From: Alnus glutinosa
Taxonomy: Eukaryota > Streptophyta > Magnoliopsida > Fagales > Betulaceae
Reading direction: 5' to 3'
Assembly (NCBI RefSeq): GCF_958979055.1
Contig: NC_084893.1
Coordinates: forward strand, 28,866,487 to 28,930,486
Length of the DNA stretch: 64,000 nt
Both the position numbers and the translations under genes were made by a program. Each line of letters begins with the position of its first letter. Position 1 is the first letter of the stretch. Shown here piece by piece: positions 22,246-38,620 of the stretch. The notes beneath the pieces are model-generated. The model made no database searches, had not been told where the DNA came from, and worked only from the letters and a program-made list of their open reading frames with translations.

Positions 22246-23339
22246 CCTAATCTTTGGTCACTTAATTAGATTATTCACGTTAGGCTAAAAGAAAGATGTT
22301 TTGGCTGTTGGAGGGTTCAATCACTCCATGTTAAATGGGGAGGCTCGAATAAGGGTAATTTCGATCATCCTTATTTTTGGCTTTTTAGTGTGGCTGAACT
22401 ATCTCCAAAAGTTATGGGTTAAAATTGGCATTGGAAGTGGCTAAGCCAAAATAGGGGTGGCCGGCCCCTACATTTTTTTTTAAAGCTTTAAAATAAAATA
22501 AAATGTGCAGCCACGTGTCGTAATTTTAATGGTGTCGCGTGTCGCTAACGTGAAAATCCATCAGTTTTGGACTGAAAATTTGACAAAGGTACAATTTTCG
22601 TCTTTTTCCATTGTGCATGTACCACATGTGATAAAAATGAAAACACATGGGGCAAAAAATAAAGATTTGAAATTATAGGGATTGTAATGTATTTATTCCT
22701 TTATATTTTTAAGAGTAATTTGTTAATATTTTTGTTTTGATAAAAAAAGAAATTAAAAATAAAAATAAAAAATAGCAAACATCACCAATATCCATGATAA
22801 AATTATCCCGACATCATTCAAAAATCTTACAAAGGCAACCTCACATGACAGCTAATGATGAGTGTAACGAGGTTAAAATCTTTTAGAATTTTTAGATTAT
22901 TGTATCATGTAAATTCTAGTAAATCTTAATTATTATTTTTAAATTATATTACTATAATATTACTATTTTGTTTTTAAAATATAAAAATGATAAATAATAA
23001 TTACAATTTAATTATTTAGTTTAAAATAATAATTAAAATATAAGAAAATCTATGTACAAATGACAAAACAGAACAAATACCAAAAAAAGTACTCAAACAC
23101 CCTTCAAAAAAAAAAAAAAAAAAAAAGGCACTCAACACATACCAGTTGGCAGTAGGTAAGGCCGCTGATGGGTCAACCATTGCTAATCCGACAACTTGAC
23201 CGGCCCAGCAAGTCGCGTCCTACCAAGTAACGGCTAACTCCACCCGCTATAGCCTGTCACGTACCCCTCTACCGTCCCAACGGTCACATTTTCCTTAACA
23301 AATTCTAAAAAATCACAACGTTTAGCTTCGAAGCCTCCC
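22246..23339. other. Intergenic DNA upstream of AGP gene
   Basis: No gene. At 23101-23126, CCTTC-A(n) lies between ACTCAAACAC and ACTCAACACA, which may be another poly(A) micro-insertion. AT-rich repeats cover about 22730-23050. Confidence 0.4.
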
Positions 23340-23346
23340 TATATAA
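23340..23346 (+). promoter_or_regulatory. TATA box of AGP gene
   Basis: TATATAA lies 117 bp upstream of the AGP start codon, within TCCCTATATAATGC. Spacing allows a transcription start near 23370-23380 and a leader of about 85 bases. Confidence 0.65.
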
Positions 23347-23462
23347 TGCTCAGTTTCTGATATACCTTTCCATATTCATAGGAGAACAATCATTGAGACA
23401 CACACGAACCCTAAAACACACAGATTAGATTGTTTGATTTCTTCACGCTTCGAGTTCCAAAG

Positions 23463-24128
23463 ATGCATAGGCTTGTTGTACTTTCTATATTTGTTTTGTG
23501 TGTCTCACACTCCGGTGTGGTACAAGCAGACAATGCGCCTGCTCCTTCTCCTTCGCCAAAGCCAACACCAACAAAGTCACCCTCTCCGGCCACTTCTCCT
23601 GCCATCTCTCCGGCGACTACTCCGACACCCACTTCAAAGTCTCCGACTACTTCCCCGCCTACGTCTGCTCCAACAGTTTCTCCGCCAGTGTCGACCCCAC
23701 CGGCGAAATCCCCGTCAGTTTCACCACCGTTGAAATCACCGTCGCTTTCACCTGCAAAATCTCCGGCTAATCCCCCGGCCACGTCTGTTTCTCCGACCCC
23801 GAGCCCGTCGACAAAAGGATCTTCTCCGGTTTCATCCCCTGTGCCGGCTTCGTCTCCGCCCATCGCTCCTGTGAGTGCCCCGGAAACGGCTCCCGTCCCA
23901 GCGAGTTCCGCCACTCCCGAGGCTTCGGCGAGCATTCCATCGAGTTCGGCGACTCCGGGTCAGGCACCAGTAACTCTTCCATCGAGCGGTAGTCCGCCAA
24001 GTCCTGCGCCGGTGTCGCCCGAAACTGCACAAGGTCGGGTTGGTGATGATTCCGGTTCTGATTCGAAGCGCGGGGGGGCTCGGGTCATTTTGAGTGGCTT
24101 GAGTATCATGGCCGCTTTGGCTTTCTAA
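23463..24128 (+). CDS. Classical arabinogalactan protein (GPI-anchored)
   Basis: 221 residues, intronless. The N-terminal signal peptide MHRLVVLSIFVLCVSHSGVVQA is followed by a Pro/Ala/Ser/Thr-rich body with repeated AP, SP and TP dipeptides, the sites for proline hydroxylation and arabinogalactan addition. The polar stretch VGDDSGSDSKRGG precedes a hydrophobic C-terminal tail (ARVILSGLSIMAALAF) that fits a GPI-anchor signal. There is no Lys-rich block and no other domain, so it is a classical AGP, expected at the outer plasma membrane or cell wall. The frame extends upstream without an ATG (to 23430); the ATG at 23463 is used because it directly starts the signal peptide. A TATA box lies at 23340. 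Confidence 0.87.
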   Translation: MHRLVVLSIFVLCVSHSGVVQADNAPAPSPSPKPTPTKSPSPATSPAISPATTPTPTSKSPTTSPPTSAPTVSPPVSTPPAKSPSVSPPLKSPSLSPAKSPANPPATSVSPTPSPSTKGSSPVSSPVPASSPPIAPVSAPETAPVPASSATPEASASIPSSSATPGQAPVTLPSSGSPPSPAPVSPETAQGRVGDDSGSDSKRGGARVILSGLSIMAALAF

Positions 24129-24770
24129 ATTTCTAATTTTCTACTCTCTTTTTTCATTAGCTTTTTCCACATTATTCATATTTATTTGCTGTAGTCACCA
24201 GTATTTTTATTAAACATTGTTGTATTTTTGTTGAATGATAAATATTCGTTTAGTTTTATTATATTATTAATTTGGAACTTTTTGTCTCAGTTCATTGGTT
24301 TCAGTCAGAAACAATTGAAAAATTAGAGGAATATTGCAAATTAAGTGAAAGAGTTTTATGTTGGTTGAAAAATGTGAAAGAGTTCTAAACATATAATAAA
24401 CATCGGAGATAGAGTTGATAATTTTTTATACGATTTGGGAATTTAATACAAATTCAACATAAAATTAGCGGGTTATTGTTGATAGGTCTGACCCATTTAT
24501 ATATATAATCTTATATAACGTCTCAACATAATTTGAACCCGAGCAACATAAAGAGATTGAATTATTTTTTTTTACATGACTTGAGGACCCGACATGCACC
24601 TTAATAGGGCCAACACAAAATTAATGGATTAGGAGGGTTAATGAATCTAACTCGTTTAATTAAATTGGTCAATTTATGATTGACATATATATATAGTGTT
24701 TTATATCAATACCTTCCACATGACACAAATTGATACGCGAATACGAATTGTCACTCATAGTTAGTTAAAG
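24129..24770. other. 3' flank of AGP gene and intergenic DNA
   Basis: Probable 3' UTR to about 24260, then AT-rich intergenic DNA with no gene seen. Confidence 0.4.
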
Positions 24771-25040
24771 AACATGAGATGAAAAGACAAGTGGAGAGAA
24801 TATTCTTAATATGACAAAAAAAAAAAATTAAAAAAAAAAAGGAAAAAGTGGAGAGATTATGTAGATTGTAATAATGAATTTTAATATATTTTTTATTTTA
24901 AATATAACATAAGTGGAGAGAACATGAGATGAAAAGACAAGTGGAGAGAATATTCTTAATATGGAAAAAAAAAAAGTGGAGAGATTATATAGATTGTAAT
25001 AATGATTTTTAATATATATTTTTATTTTAAATATAACACA
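24771..25040. repeat. Tandem duplication, period 150 bp
   Basis: AACATGAGATGAAAAGACAA starts at 24771 and again at 24921. Both are followed by GTGGAGAGAATATTCTTAATATG, an A run, GTGGAGAGATTAT(G/A)TAG and a T/A-rich end. Copies are about 150 and 120 bp; the difference is mainly in the length of the A tract. No coding potential. Confidence 0.85.
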
Positions 25041-25135
25041 ACTTTGAATCAGAATATTTAACTATTTCTTGAAGGAAAAAAAAATATATATAAAAAGTAC
25101 AAACTTTTACTTATAAAAAATTTGAAATAATATAT

Positions 25136-25663
25136 TATAGGGAAAAGTACACGTAACCTCTTCAAACTACTATTCAATTGTCAATATTCTTTCAAATTAC
25201 CAATTGTGTCGATGTCCCCTTTAAACTACCAAAAAATGTTAATGCTCATCTTAATGACAAAAATACCATTCATTAAATTATTATTATTTTTTTTTTAAAA
25301 AAAAACTAAAGAAAATCTAAATAACAAAAATTTATTAAAAATCAAATAAAAACTGGTTTGTCTTCCCTTTTTTTTAAATAAAAAATAAAAAATTGTTTTT
25401 ATAATTTTCATTTTTTTATAATTTTCATTTTGTTTTATTTTTATTTTTAGTTTTAGTTTTTTTTTCAAATTTATAAGGACATTTTTGTTTTATTGAACAG
25501 ATTTTATGGTCATTTTTGTCTTTTTGTTGGTCTTATAAAGACATTGACATTTTTTTTTTTTGTAATTTGAGAGAAGATATTGATACAATTAATTGATAAT
25601 TTGAGAAAGACTTTAATAATTGAGTAATAGTTTAAAGAAATATAATCTATACTTTTCCCTATA
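25136..25663. mobile_element. Palindromic non-autonomous element, about 530 bp
   Basis: The left end TATAGGGAAAAGTACACGTA and the inverted right end TATAGGGAAAAGTATAGATT begin imperfect inverted repeats that extend about 90 bp (Caaactac-type runs about every 35 bases). The AT-rich interior has no coding capacity. A similar style to 20807-21416 suggests related Mutator-like or foldback elements. Confidence 0.7.
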
Positions 25664-25769
25664 TTATAATTATTCGGTCTGAATTAGTGAAAACATTCTT
25701 AATGATTTTATTATCTTTTTAACAAAAAAGAGAAGAAGATTAGAAGAGGTCGACTGAATATTATTACTC

Positions 25770-26316
25770 GGGAAAGCTACATTTATTCATTGACCTACCA
25801 CTTTACTTGTAATGTCTTTCCAATTTATTATTGAGGTTGTAATATTTTATCTTTTGTTAAGACTTTATGTTAAATCTTTAATTGAGGGAATATAATGGTC
25901 GTTTATTGCAACCCAAAATGACAAAAATGACATGCGATAAAAAATTTAGAACAAATAAAAGGAGAAAAAAAGAAAAGAAAAAAAAGAAATCAGAAAATGG
26001 GGAAAAAAACTCCTCATGACACGCGTACGTTCTGGTCATGGGTCGCGAGTCTGAGTTTGTTTTTTAAAAACTTATTATTTAATTAAGGCTTTTTAATATA
26101 TAAAACAAACTAAGGGTATAGTTTGCATTTTTACAAATTTGTAGGGTATAATAGACATTTTTCATCACGTGCGGGTCACATGATTGTTGGAATTTCCAAA
26201 TAGAGAGAGAAATTGCAACCTTCATAATAAATTGGTTGAGATATTGCAAAAATTAAAATATTTGATAAAACATTACAAATTGTGTGATATATTGAAGTGT
26301 AAATGTATTTTTTTCC
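25770..26316. mobile_element. Degenerate palindromic element, about 550 bp
   Basis: The left arm GGGAAAGCTACATTTATTCA ... CCAATTTATTATTGAGGTTG matches the inverted right arm GGAAAAAAATACATTTACAC ... CCAATTTATTATGAAGGTTG. Identity is lower than in the neighbouring palindrome, so it is probably older. Confidence 0.55.
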
Positions 26317-26694
26317 TTAATACTCTATACCTGAGGGTCACCATGTAGCTTTTGTAGCTCTTTAAAATTTCTCTAATTTTAACTCTAAAGATTTATTTTT
26401 GTTGATTTAACTAGTCATTTTATTTTTAAAATAATTAAATAACAAACTCTTTAAATGTTTATCTACTTAAAATAAATAATTTTTTAATTGATGAAGTTAA
26501 CAATTAAAAGCATTCAATGCAAAAAAACAATATTAAAAAAAATTTAACATTCACTTTTTAGCTCTTTAAATTTAAAAATAGATTATGAAAGATGTTAATC
26601 TTAACTTTTGATAAATAGTTCATTAAATAATAGTTTTTTTGTATTTTATCAAAAATTTAGAGAAAACCCAAATTTAAAGAACTCATTGTGAGTG

Positions 26695-26727
<33 letters not shown>

Positions 26728-28581
26728 AAAAAATCTGAGTATTTCATTGATCAAAGATTACGAGCATAAAGCTCTTACAACATAAAGCATAAAACTTTGT
26801 AAAATCATAGCCTTATGTTATGAGATTACATAGTCATAAATACAAACAAAATTCTTTTAATAAAGTGTTATTTATGGCTTTCATCTTCCGCTAACCCATG
26901 TACAAAAGTAGTTGAAGAGCTGATATAGTGATATGTTTCGAACAGACTAGATCTAAGACAAATGTAACAAAATATCCTAAATTTGTTTAAACCGGCACAT
27001 GAGGACAACTACATGCGCTCCCTCAAGCAAGATTTTTTTTTTTTTTTGTAAAAAAATAAAATTATAATTTTATAACAAGATCAATTATGGGTTACGTCAC
27101 ATGTTATTTGGCGATTGGTTGTGACGTGAATCTACTTATACTAAGGGTGTACAAGTAGGACGGTTATTAACCATAAATAACCGGTAACCGCCAACAACCG
27201 CTAACTGAGAAAACCAAGAAACTAGAAATAACCGCAACTGGATAATCGGATACCCGATTGCGGTTACTGGTTATTGTATTTTAAAAAATCAGTTAATAAC
27301 CGAGTAGCCGGTTACCAATTTTTATATATATATAATTCTCCACTTCTCTTCTCTTCTTCTTTTCTTTTTTATTTTTTTTATATGATCTTCTTTCCTTCTT
27401 CTTTCTTTTCTCTTCTAAATCTCATGGAATCAGATACTGGGTGACAACTTGCTTGTCCCATAGCAACATATCTAGGTGCATAGAAGTCCAGAAGAAGACA
27501 GTCAGAGGTTGACGATCAATCGATCCAACTAAGGGATTTGATCGAAGAGCTTGAGAAGGTTAAAATGTTGGCAAAATATTTCCCGTGCTTATCATAAGCC
27601 TCAAATAAACTATCCATCCATGATTGCCTTCATTTGGAATAATAACTTGATACCCCTTAATTCCCCTTGTTTGTTTTCTGACTACTGCTGCTTACATCAT
27701 TTATCGATCAGTTCAAACACGTCTGCTCTGCAACACAGCATCCGATTATACACTCCTTGGCGTGTACATCAAACATTTTCTGTCAAACAAATGACTGTAT
27801 GGATATTTAACATACGCTTGACATCATAGGAATCATTTTGGTATTGAGACCTAATCATTCATGCCTGACTAGGTGTAAGAATAGCGACCCTGATTATTTT
27901 CGTTCTTATCCTTTTTGGATAAGCCAGCTCCACGTCGGACACACAATCATTTGTATTTGTATAAAGTCGACAATATTCTTTACAAGTAGAGTCTTCTCGT
28001 TTGATGTATTATTGAGAAGGAAAATATTTTCATATCAAATTTTACACATTTTCTTTGAAAAAAGAAATTATAAAACACGGATGATTGTTACTATGGATAT
28101 TATAACTTTTTACTTCGACTCCTTTACAAATTGGCTTGACAATTCACATAATACTTATCACGTCAGTCATTAAATAATTAAATTTGATTACGGTTAACGC
28201 GATACTGACATCTCTATCTTATTAGGTTGACGTGACTGTGTTTATAAGTCTATGGATTTTTTTGAACAAAAGTTAATCCAAAGACTGACAACCACGCATG
28301 CCGATGAAAATTGGGTGAAATGTGAGTATGGTTTCTAATATTATTCTACCAACATGAAATTAACTTGAAACATGCCAATAATCTCTATCTTTTAAAAAAA
28401 AAAAATGATAAACTTGAATGATTTAATTATAATTTTAGGAATTTTATTTCACAATTGCTAACAAATTTTAGAGTATACACCACTTAAATCAATCAAATAC
28501 ATTTCTTATTTTCAGAAAATAAAAAAGAATAAAAAAAAAAAGAAAAAAATCTCCATGATGACAATGACATTTCGTTTGGGG
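26317..28581. other. Intergenic DNA upstream of BAM4, mixed repeat relics
   Basis: A T run at 26699-26723 followed by AAACAAAAAATCTGAGTATTTCATTGATC resembles an antisense LINE tail (to about 27020). At 27140-27320, repeated (A/G)ATAACCGGTAACCG phrases after AAGGGTGTACAAG resemble the end of a hAT-type element. Neither has clear boundaries. No gene is supported. Confidence 0.35.
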
Positions 28582-28588
28582 TATAAAA
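28582..28588 (+). promoter_or_regulatory. TATA box of BAM4
   Basis: TATAAAA in GGGGTATAAAAGGGGG, 64 bp before the BAM4 start codon; a short leader is implied. Confidence 0.6.
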
Positions 28589-28645
28589 GGGGGTAATAGA
28601 TATTCAAAATACTGTGTGCGTGTCAGCGTGTGCGGCAAAAGATCA

Positions 28646-34201
<5,556 letters not shown>

Positions 34202-34396
34202 AATACCTCTAAACCCCAATTTTTAACCATTCACTAAAGGTAGTCCCACTTCCCTAGGATTATGTAAGTATTTGTAAGTTGCTAACTTATTGAATGATCT
34301 ACCTTTTTATTCAGATTTAGTGTATCTGGAGACCTGAATTTCGATAATACTGGACGTTCACTCAAAGCAACAAAAATTATATTCAAATCTCAAAGA

Positions 34397-34428
<32 letters not shown>

Positions 34429-35390
34429 AAGAAAAGAAAAGAAAAAGGGCTAGGGATTTCAATGCCTAAATTTTAGCATTGCTTGCCTTTTCTGGCAATC
34501 AAGAGCTTCGGCAGATGGAGTGGCAGTTGTTAGATGTGAAGCTGGTCTTGCAACCATGCTCGTTGCTCTTATGTAACTTGCAGGAGTTTCTTGCCCAGAT
34601 ATGTAAAGAAAGCACCATTCAGCATCAGATCTCCATCTGACCTCCAATTCCAATTCTTCCACTCCGCATATTCTGAGTATTCATGTTTAGTCACCTGGAA
34701 AATAAGTACCTCTGAGAGAACAGGTATTGGTATAGGATCGAGGGTTTGGATGCAGGTAAAGTTTGGCTTTGAATCTGGTCAATCCTAACTCGGTGCAGGT
34801 CCTTCAGAACTCCAACCAGTTGAGTTAGGTGAAGGTTTCACTTCTTTTGATATTAAGTTTCTATTTACTTGACCATTCAGTCAATTTTGTGCTGTTCTCT
34901 TTTAGTTTGAACTTTTTTTATTTGGTTCATTGTGTTTATCCCAACCAGGAGAAACAATTGTGCTATTTTCTAAATGGCCTCTATGTTCTGTTTATAGTTG
35001 ATAAATAATAATGATATGGTTTTATAGCATTGATTTGTAGAGCCTCATTGTAATTAAATGGCGGTGATCAAGCCTGTTTACAATTTCCACAGCAACTAAC
35101 CACTTTTGTGGAGTTGTTATCAGATCCAATGGGACAAGGATCCTTTTCATTTCACTTTAAATGGAGATAAGCTATTTCATTGTCAAGATTTAATGTTATT
35201 GCATCTAATAGTATAAATAATGTCACATAATTTAAACTTTTTGAATGATGTGTTGACATATTTTGCAACACAAAGCTTAATTAATTTGTCCGACAAAGCA
35301 AGATAAATTAAAGAATCTGCCATTAAAAAGTTTATAGTAACAAAGGGTAAAAGATTGTTTGTTATTGAAATCTCAATTAATTATACACCA
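34202..35390. other. 3' flank of BAM4 and intergenic DNA
   Basis: Probable 3' UTR follows the stop. Two A-rich tracts lie at about 34392-34445. No further gene is supported; extra 3'-UTR exons cannot be excluded. Confidence 0.4.
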
Positions 35391-35579
35391 ATGCAAATCA
35401 AATTAAAAAAGCTGAAAATTTGCTCGAAGACATGGCCACAAGAAAAAAAATTTGACTTGACCACGTACGGTTTGGCCTTATTAGAAGAAGACATAAAAGA
35501 ATTACGCCAAAACCCTATCTCCATGCCTTCATTAGACTATATGGAATATAACAATTTTATCAAATGGATTGAAGAATGA
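35391..35579 (+). CDS. Short unrecognised ORF (hypothetical)
   Basis: 62 codons from ATG 35391 (MQIKLKKLKICSKTWPQEKK) ending NNFIKWIEE. It is hydrophilic and Lys/Glu-rich, with no signal peptide and no domain I recognise. It is followed at about 35706-35716 by CTATAAAAAGAG and a leader-like region. The combination could be a decayed virus-like or mobile-element fragment, or chance. A function is not proposed. Confidence 0.15.
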   Translation: MQIKLKKLKICSKTWPQEKKFDLTTYGLALLEEDIKELRQNPISMPSLDYMEYNNFIKWIEE

Positions 35580-36513
35580 TGAGATAAAAGCTTGATGGAT
35601 CTTAGTAAAAAGCAAAGATTCTGCCGGTTAGCAATAAGTAATAATAGACTTTACCTCATTCAAAAGTAAAGATTCTTTTTTGTTTGTCGGTTTACTCTTT
35701 GTTTATCTATAAAAAGAGCAATAATCTCTTGTAAGAATTACTTAACAGCATTTCTTTGAAGCGTTTCAATGCTGTAACAAATGTTTTTTTTTTTATATAT
35801 TTTTTGAAAAAGTATGGAGGACATTGAAGAGGCAACTGGGTATGGCATAAAAACCCGTTTTGAGTCTTAGGTTTTAAAATTTTGTATTGAAAGAAAAGGG
35901 CAGGATGAAATTGGGAACCGCGAAAGGGGGTTTTCTTGAGCATGTTGATCCAAGGAAAAGGGCAACTTTGTGGAAAGGTCATGATCATGAATTAAACATT
36001 TTTGGTAATTAAAGAGCAGAATGAAACTTGATCTTAATTTACAAAGGAATGGGGTACAGCAAAAAAATAATAAAAGAACCGTCTCAAATAAACATCCAAG
36101 GGCAAAAAAGTTATGATATTCACTTATATTTTTAACATCTTATTTTCCTGTATATAATTGTTTTTATTTTTATTTTTCAATTCATAGATCATAAAACCAA
36201 AACTTATATCAATCGATCAAATGAGCCCAAATTTATGATATTTTGAAGAAACAAAACGACTTTCTTCCAGTTTGAAAAGGCAAAAACGACGACTGCTTCC
36301 TATATTTGGATTGAAATGAAAATGAAATACCTTTTATTCGATCGTTTATTTTAAAGCAACGGCAGAAAGGTGGCTTGGAATGATAATGTTATGGGCTCTA
36401 GCAAGGAGAGCCGACCAAAATAAGACGTGGGAAGTGGGAAACTAGAAGTGAACGTGGCTAAGGTTAGGAGCGCAAGTCAGCAGTGTGTAGTGGAGTGGTT
36501 AGTGGTAGATGTC
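35580..36513. other. Intergenic DNA, no gene seen
   Basis: AT-rich; the CTATAAAA at about 35706 has no convincing downstream gene. Confidence 0.35.
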
Positions 36514-36815
36514 TTAAAGCATTCACAGCAGCTTTCTTAAATGGGATATGTTCTTTAAGTTTTATGAAATTTTTAAGAAAGTTACAAAAATTCCTTTACA
36601 GAAGCTTTCCTAAAATTTTCAGTGCCCATTCAATTGTTTATTCACAAAATATATTATATCTTTTATATTTTATTTCTCTTTTCTACTTTTAATTAAAGTA
36701 AAAGTAAAAAAATAAAATAAAATTAATGATATAGGGGAAAATGAAGGGAAGTAAAAAGTAGTTTTGTTCCCTATATTTAAAGAAAATGATTGGGAAGCTG
36801 CTATGAATGCTCTTA
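36514..36815. mobile_element. Tourist-like MITE (PIF/Harbinger) with TTA duplication
   Basis: Body 36517-36812 (296 bp). The left end AAGCATTCACAGCAGCTTTC and the inverted right end GAGCATTCATAGCAGCTTCC are flanked by TTA on both sides (36514-36516 and 36813-36815). A TTA target duplication and AT-rich interior fit PIF/Harbinger MITEs. A related element lies at 41982-42339. Confidence 0.85.
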
Positions 36816-37984
36816 GTGGATAGTTAGTTTAGTAGTTAGGTATCTTATGATCTATAATGGGTAGTTATTATGTAGTGGGTTTAGTGGGTAGTTGTTTAAT
36901 TTAACTTGTCTCTTGTATCAAAGAATATAAACAGAAAATTATTCAAAGGTTCATCTCTTACCGTGTGTTTGAGTGAAAAAGGAGGAATTGACTTCTCGAA
37001 TTGCCAAAACTATTATTTTTATTGTCTTTTATTATTATTATTTCATTACAAATCACACCACCAAATATCCAGGCTCAAAACCTGTTCGGACAAATAAACT
37101 CCCTCAAAACTCTATTACTAGCAATTTGGACAATAAAATTGCTTAAAGTAACTTTTTGGTTTCTTTACTCTCTATTTGGGTTTGCAATTTCAAAAAGTGC
37201 GATTTAAAAATAGTTTTTTTTTATCTTTTTTATTTTTATAAATAATGTCATATCATTAAAAAGCGTATAAGGACGCAATCCTAGTACACATGAAGTATGC
37301 AAAGGTGCCTATAAAAAGAAGAAATAGAAGAACATAAAATTAAAAACTCTACAAACCTAACACAACTCGAGCTATGATGAGCCGAGACCCATATAAATAG
37401 AGCAAGCATGTTTGATGCAACTCCAATACCAGCATTTCTACATCTTCAAAGTGCCTGGCATTCCTCTCATGTCAAAGACCCCTCCTGACACATAAAGGAA
37501 CTTGCTTCCAAATTTGCTTAGCAATTTTAAAATGTGTAATTTGAAAAAGTGATTTTTAAAAACACAGTTAAGCGTTTGACAAAATAGCTGGTTAACCTTT
37601 AAAATTATGCATTTTAAAAAAATCACCAATTGTCTGCGATTTGAAAAAATAGATTTTTACATTTTAAAATCTCAGTTTTTTTAAAAATCCAATTTTCAAA
37701 TGATTCATTTTCTAAAATTTGGTTTAAAATCACACTTTTTATCTACGAAATCGCAATATGAAACTTAATCACTTTTTTTAAAAAAATAAAAAAATAAAAA
37801 TTAACGTGTTGTTACGATCTCAATGTTCATTTTAAAATAAACGGTCAAGATAAAATGTTTGGTCCTAAGTACAAATATCTTGGAAAACATATTCCTCAAG
37901 TTTTCTTTTATAAATCTTTTCTCCGTGAAAGTCTTGCTCTTTCCTAATCACAAACCAATCCTCAAAAAACTCTCAGAAAAGCAC
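36816..37984. other. Upstream region of TIC20-V with repeat fragments
   Basis: At about 37235-37500 the minus strand reads as a LINE-type 3' end (CATGTGTACTAGGATTGCGTC ... TTAATGATATGAC), truncated. It lies within AT-rich repeats at about 37140-37800 containing GCGATTT/AAAATCGC-like phrases of an older MITE. No gene. Confidence 0.45.
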
Positions 37985-38620
37985 ATGGCCGCCATGTGCA
38001 ACCTTCTCTACCCACCAAACCCAGCTCTTAAGCGCCTTCACTCACCCTACCTTAGATCCTCCTTCTTCACACACCCACCTTATCTCACTCCAACCAACTT
38101 CACGGCCAAACCCAGAAGTAGACGACAAGTCACTGTTCAATCCAACGGCAGCAACTCCGCCGACGCCCCCGACCGCTTAATCTCGGCCGTGTGTTACTTC
38201 TACCCTTTTTTTGATGGCATACAGTATGGAAAATACGTTATCACCCAATTCGCTCCCATGCAAGCTCTCATCGAACCGTTGGTACCGGCTATAAGGGTCT
38301 TTAAGAGCTTTCCCTTTAATGGGTTCTTGGTGTTCTTGACCCTTTACTTCGTGGTTGTGAGGAACCCCAACTTTAGTAGGTACGTGAGGTTCAATACCAT
38401 GCAAGCTATTGTGCTTGATGTGCTGCTGATTTTTCCTGATGTTCTGGAGAGGAGCTTCAATCCGAAAGGTGGGTTGGGCCTGGATTTGTTGATGAGCTTG
38501 GACAGCACTGTGTTTTTGTTCCTTCTGGTGTGTTTGATTTATGGGTCTTCTTCTTGCTTGGTGGGTCAGTTGCCCAGATTGCCCATTGTTGCTGAAGCTG
38601 CTGATAGGCAAGTTCTTTAA
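37985..38620 (+). CDS. TIC20-V: TIC20-V, plastid inner-envelope translocon component
   Basis: 211 residues, intronless. The Ser/Pro/Arg-rich N-terminus (MAAMCNLLYPPNPALKRL to about residue 55) is a chloroplast transit peptide. It is followed by the Tic20 core: DRLISAVCYFYPFFDGIQYG, then RVFKSFPFNGFLVFLTLYF, then NFSRYVRFNTMQAIVLDVLL, then STVFLFLLVCLIYG, about four membrane spans. The C-terminus LPIVAEAADRQVL is characteristic. TIC20 proteins take part in moving precursors across the inner envelope; the V type is a minor paralogue. The ATG at 37985 (CACATGG) is used; the open frame upstream to 37859 starts without ATG and is not family-like. It follows BAM4 as in Arabidopsis (At5g55700-At5g55710, recalled). 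Confidence 0.92.
   Translation: MAAMCNLLYPPNPALKRLHSPYLRSSFFTHPPYLTPTNFTAKPRSRRQVTVQSNGSNSADAPDRLISAVCYFYPFFDGIQYGKYVITQFAPMQALIEPLVPAIRVFKSFPFNGFLVFLTLYFVVVRNPNFSRYVRFNTMQAIVLDVLLIFPDVLERSFNPKGGLGLDLLMSLDSTVFLFLLVCLIYGSSSCLVGQLPRLPIVAEAADRQVL

Noticed and set aside
23411-23935. Antisense Gly/Asp-rich frame over the AGP gene
   Set aside because: Mirror image of Pro/Ser codons; the plus strand has signal peptide and GPI tail.
37859-37984. Upstream extension of TIC20-V
   Set aside because: No ATG at its beginning and hydrophobic text unlike a transit peptide; the ATG at 37985 is better.
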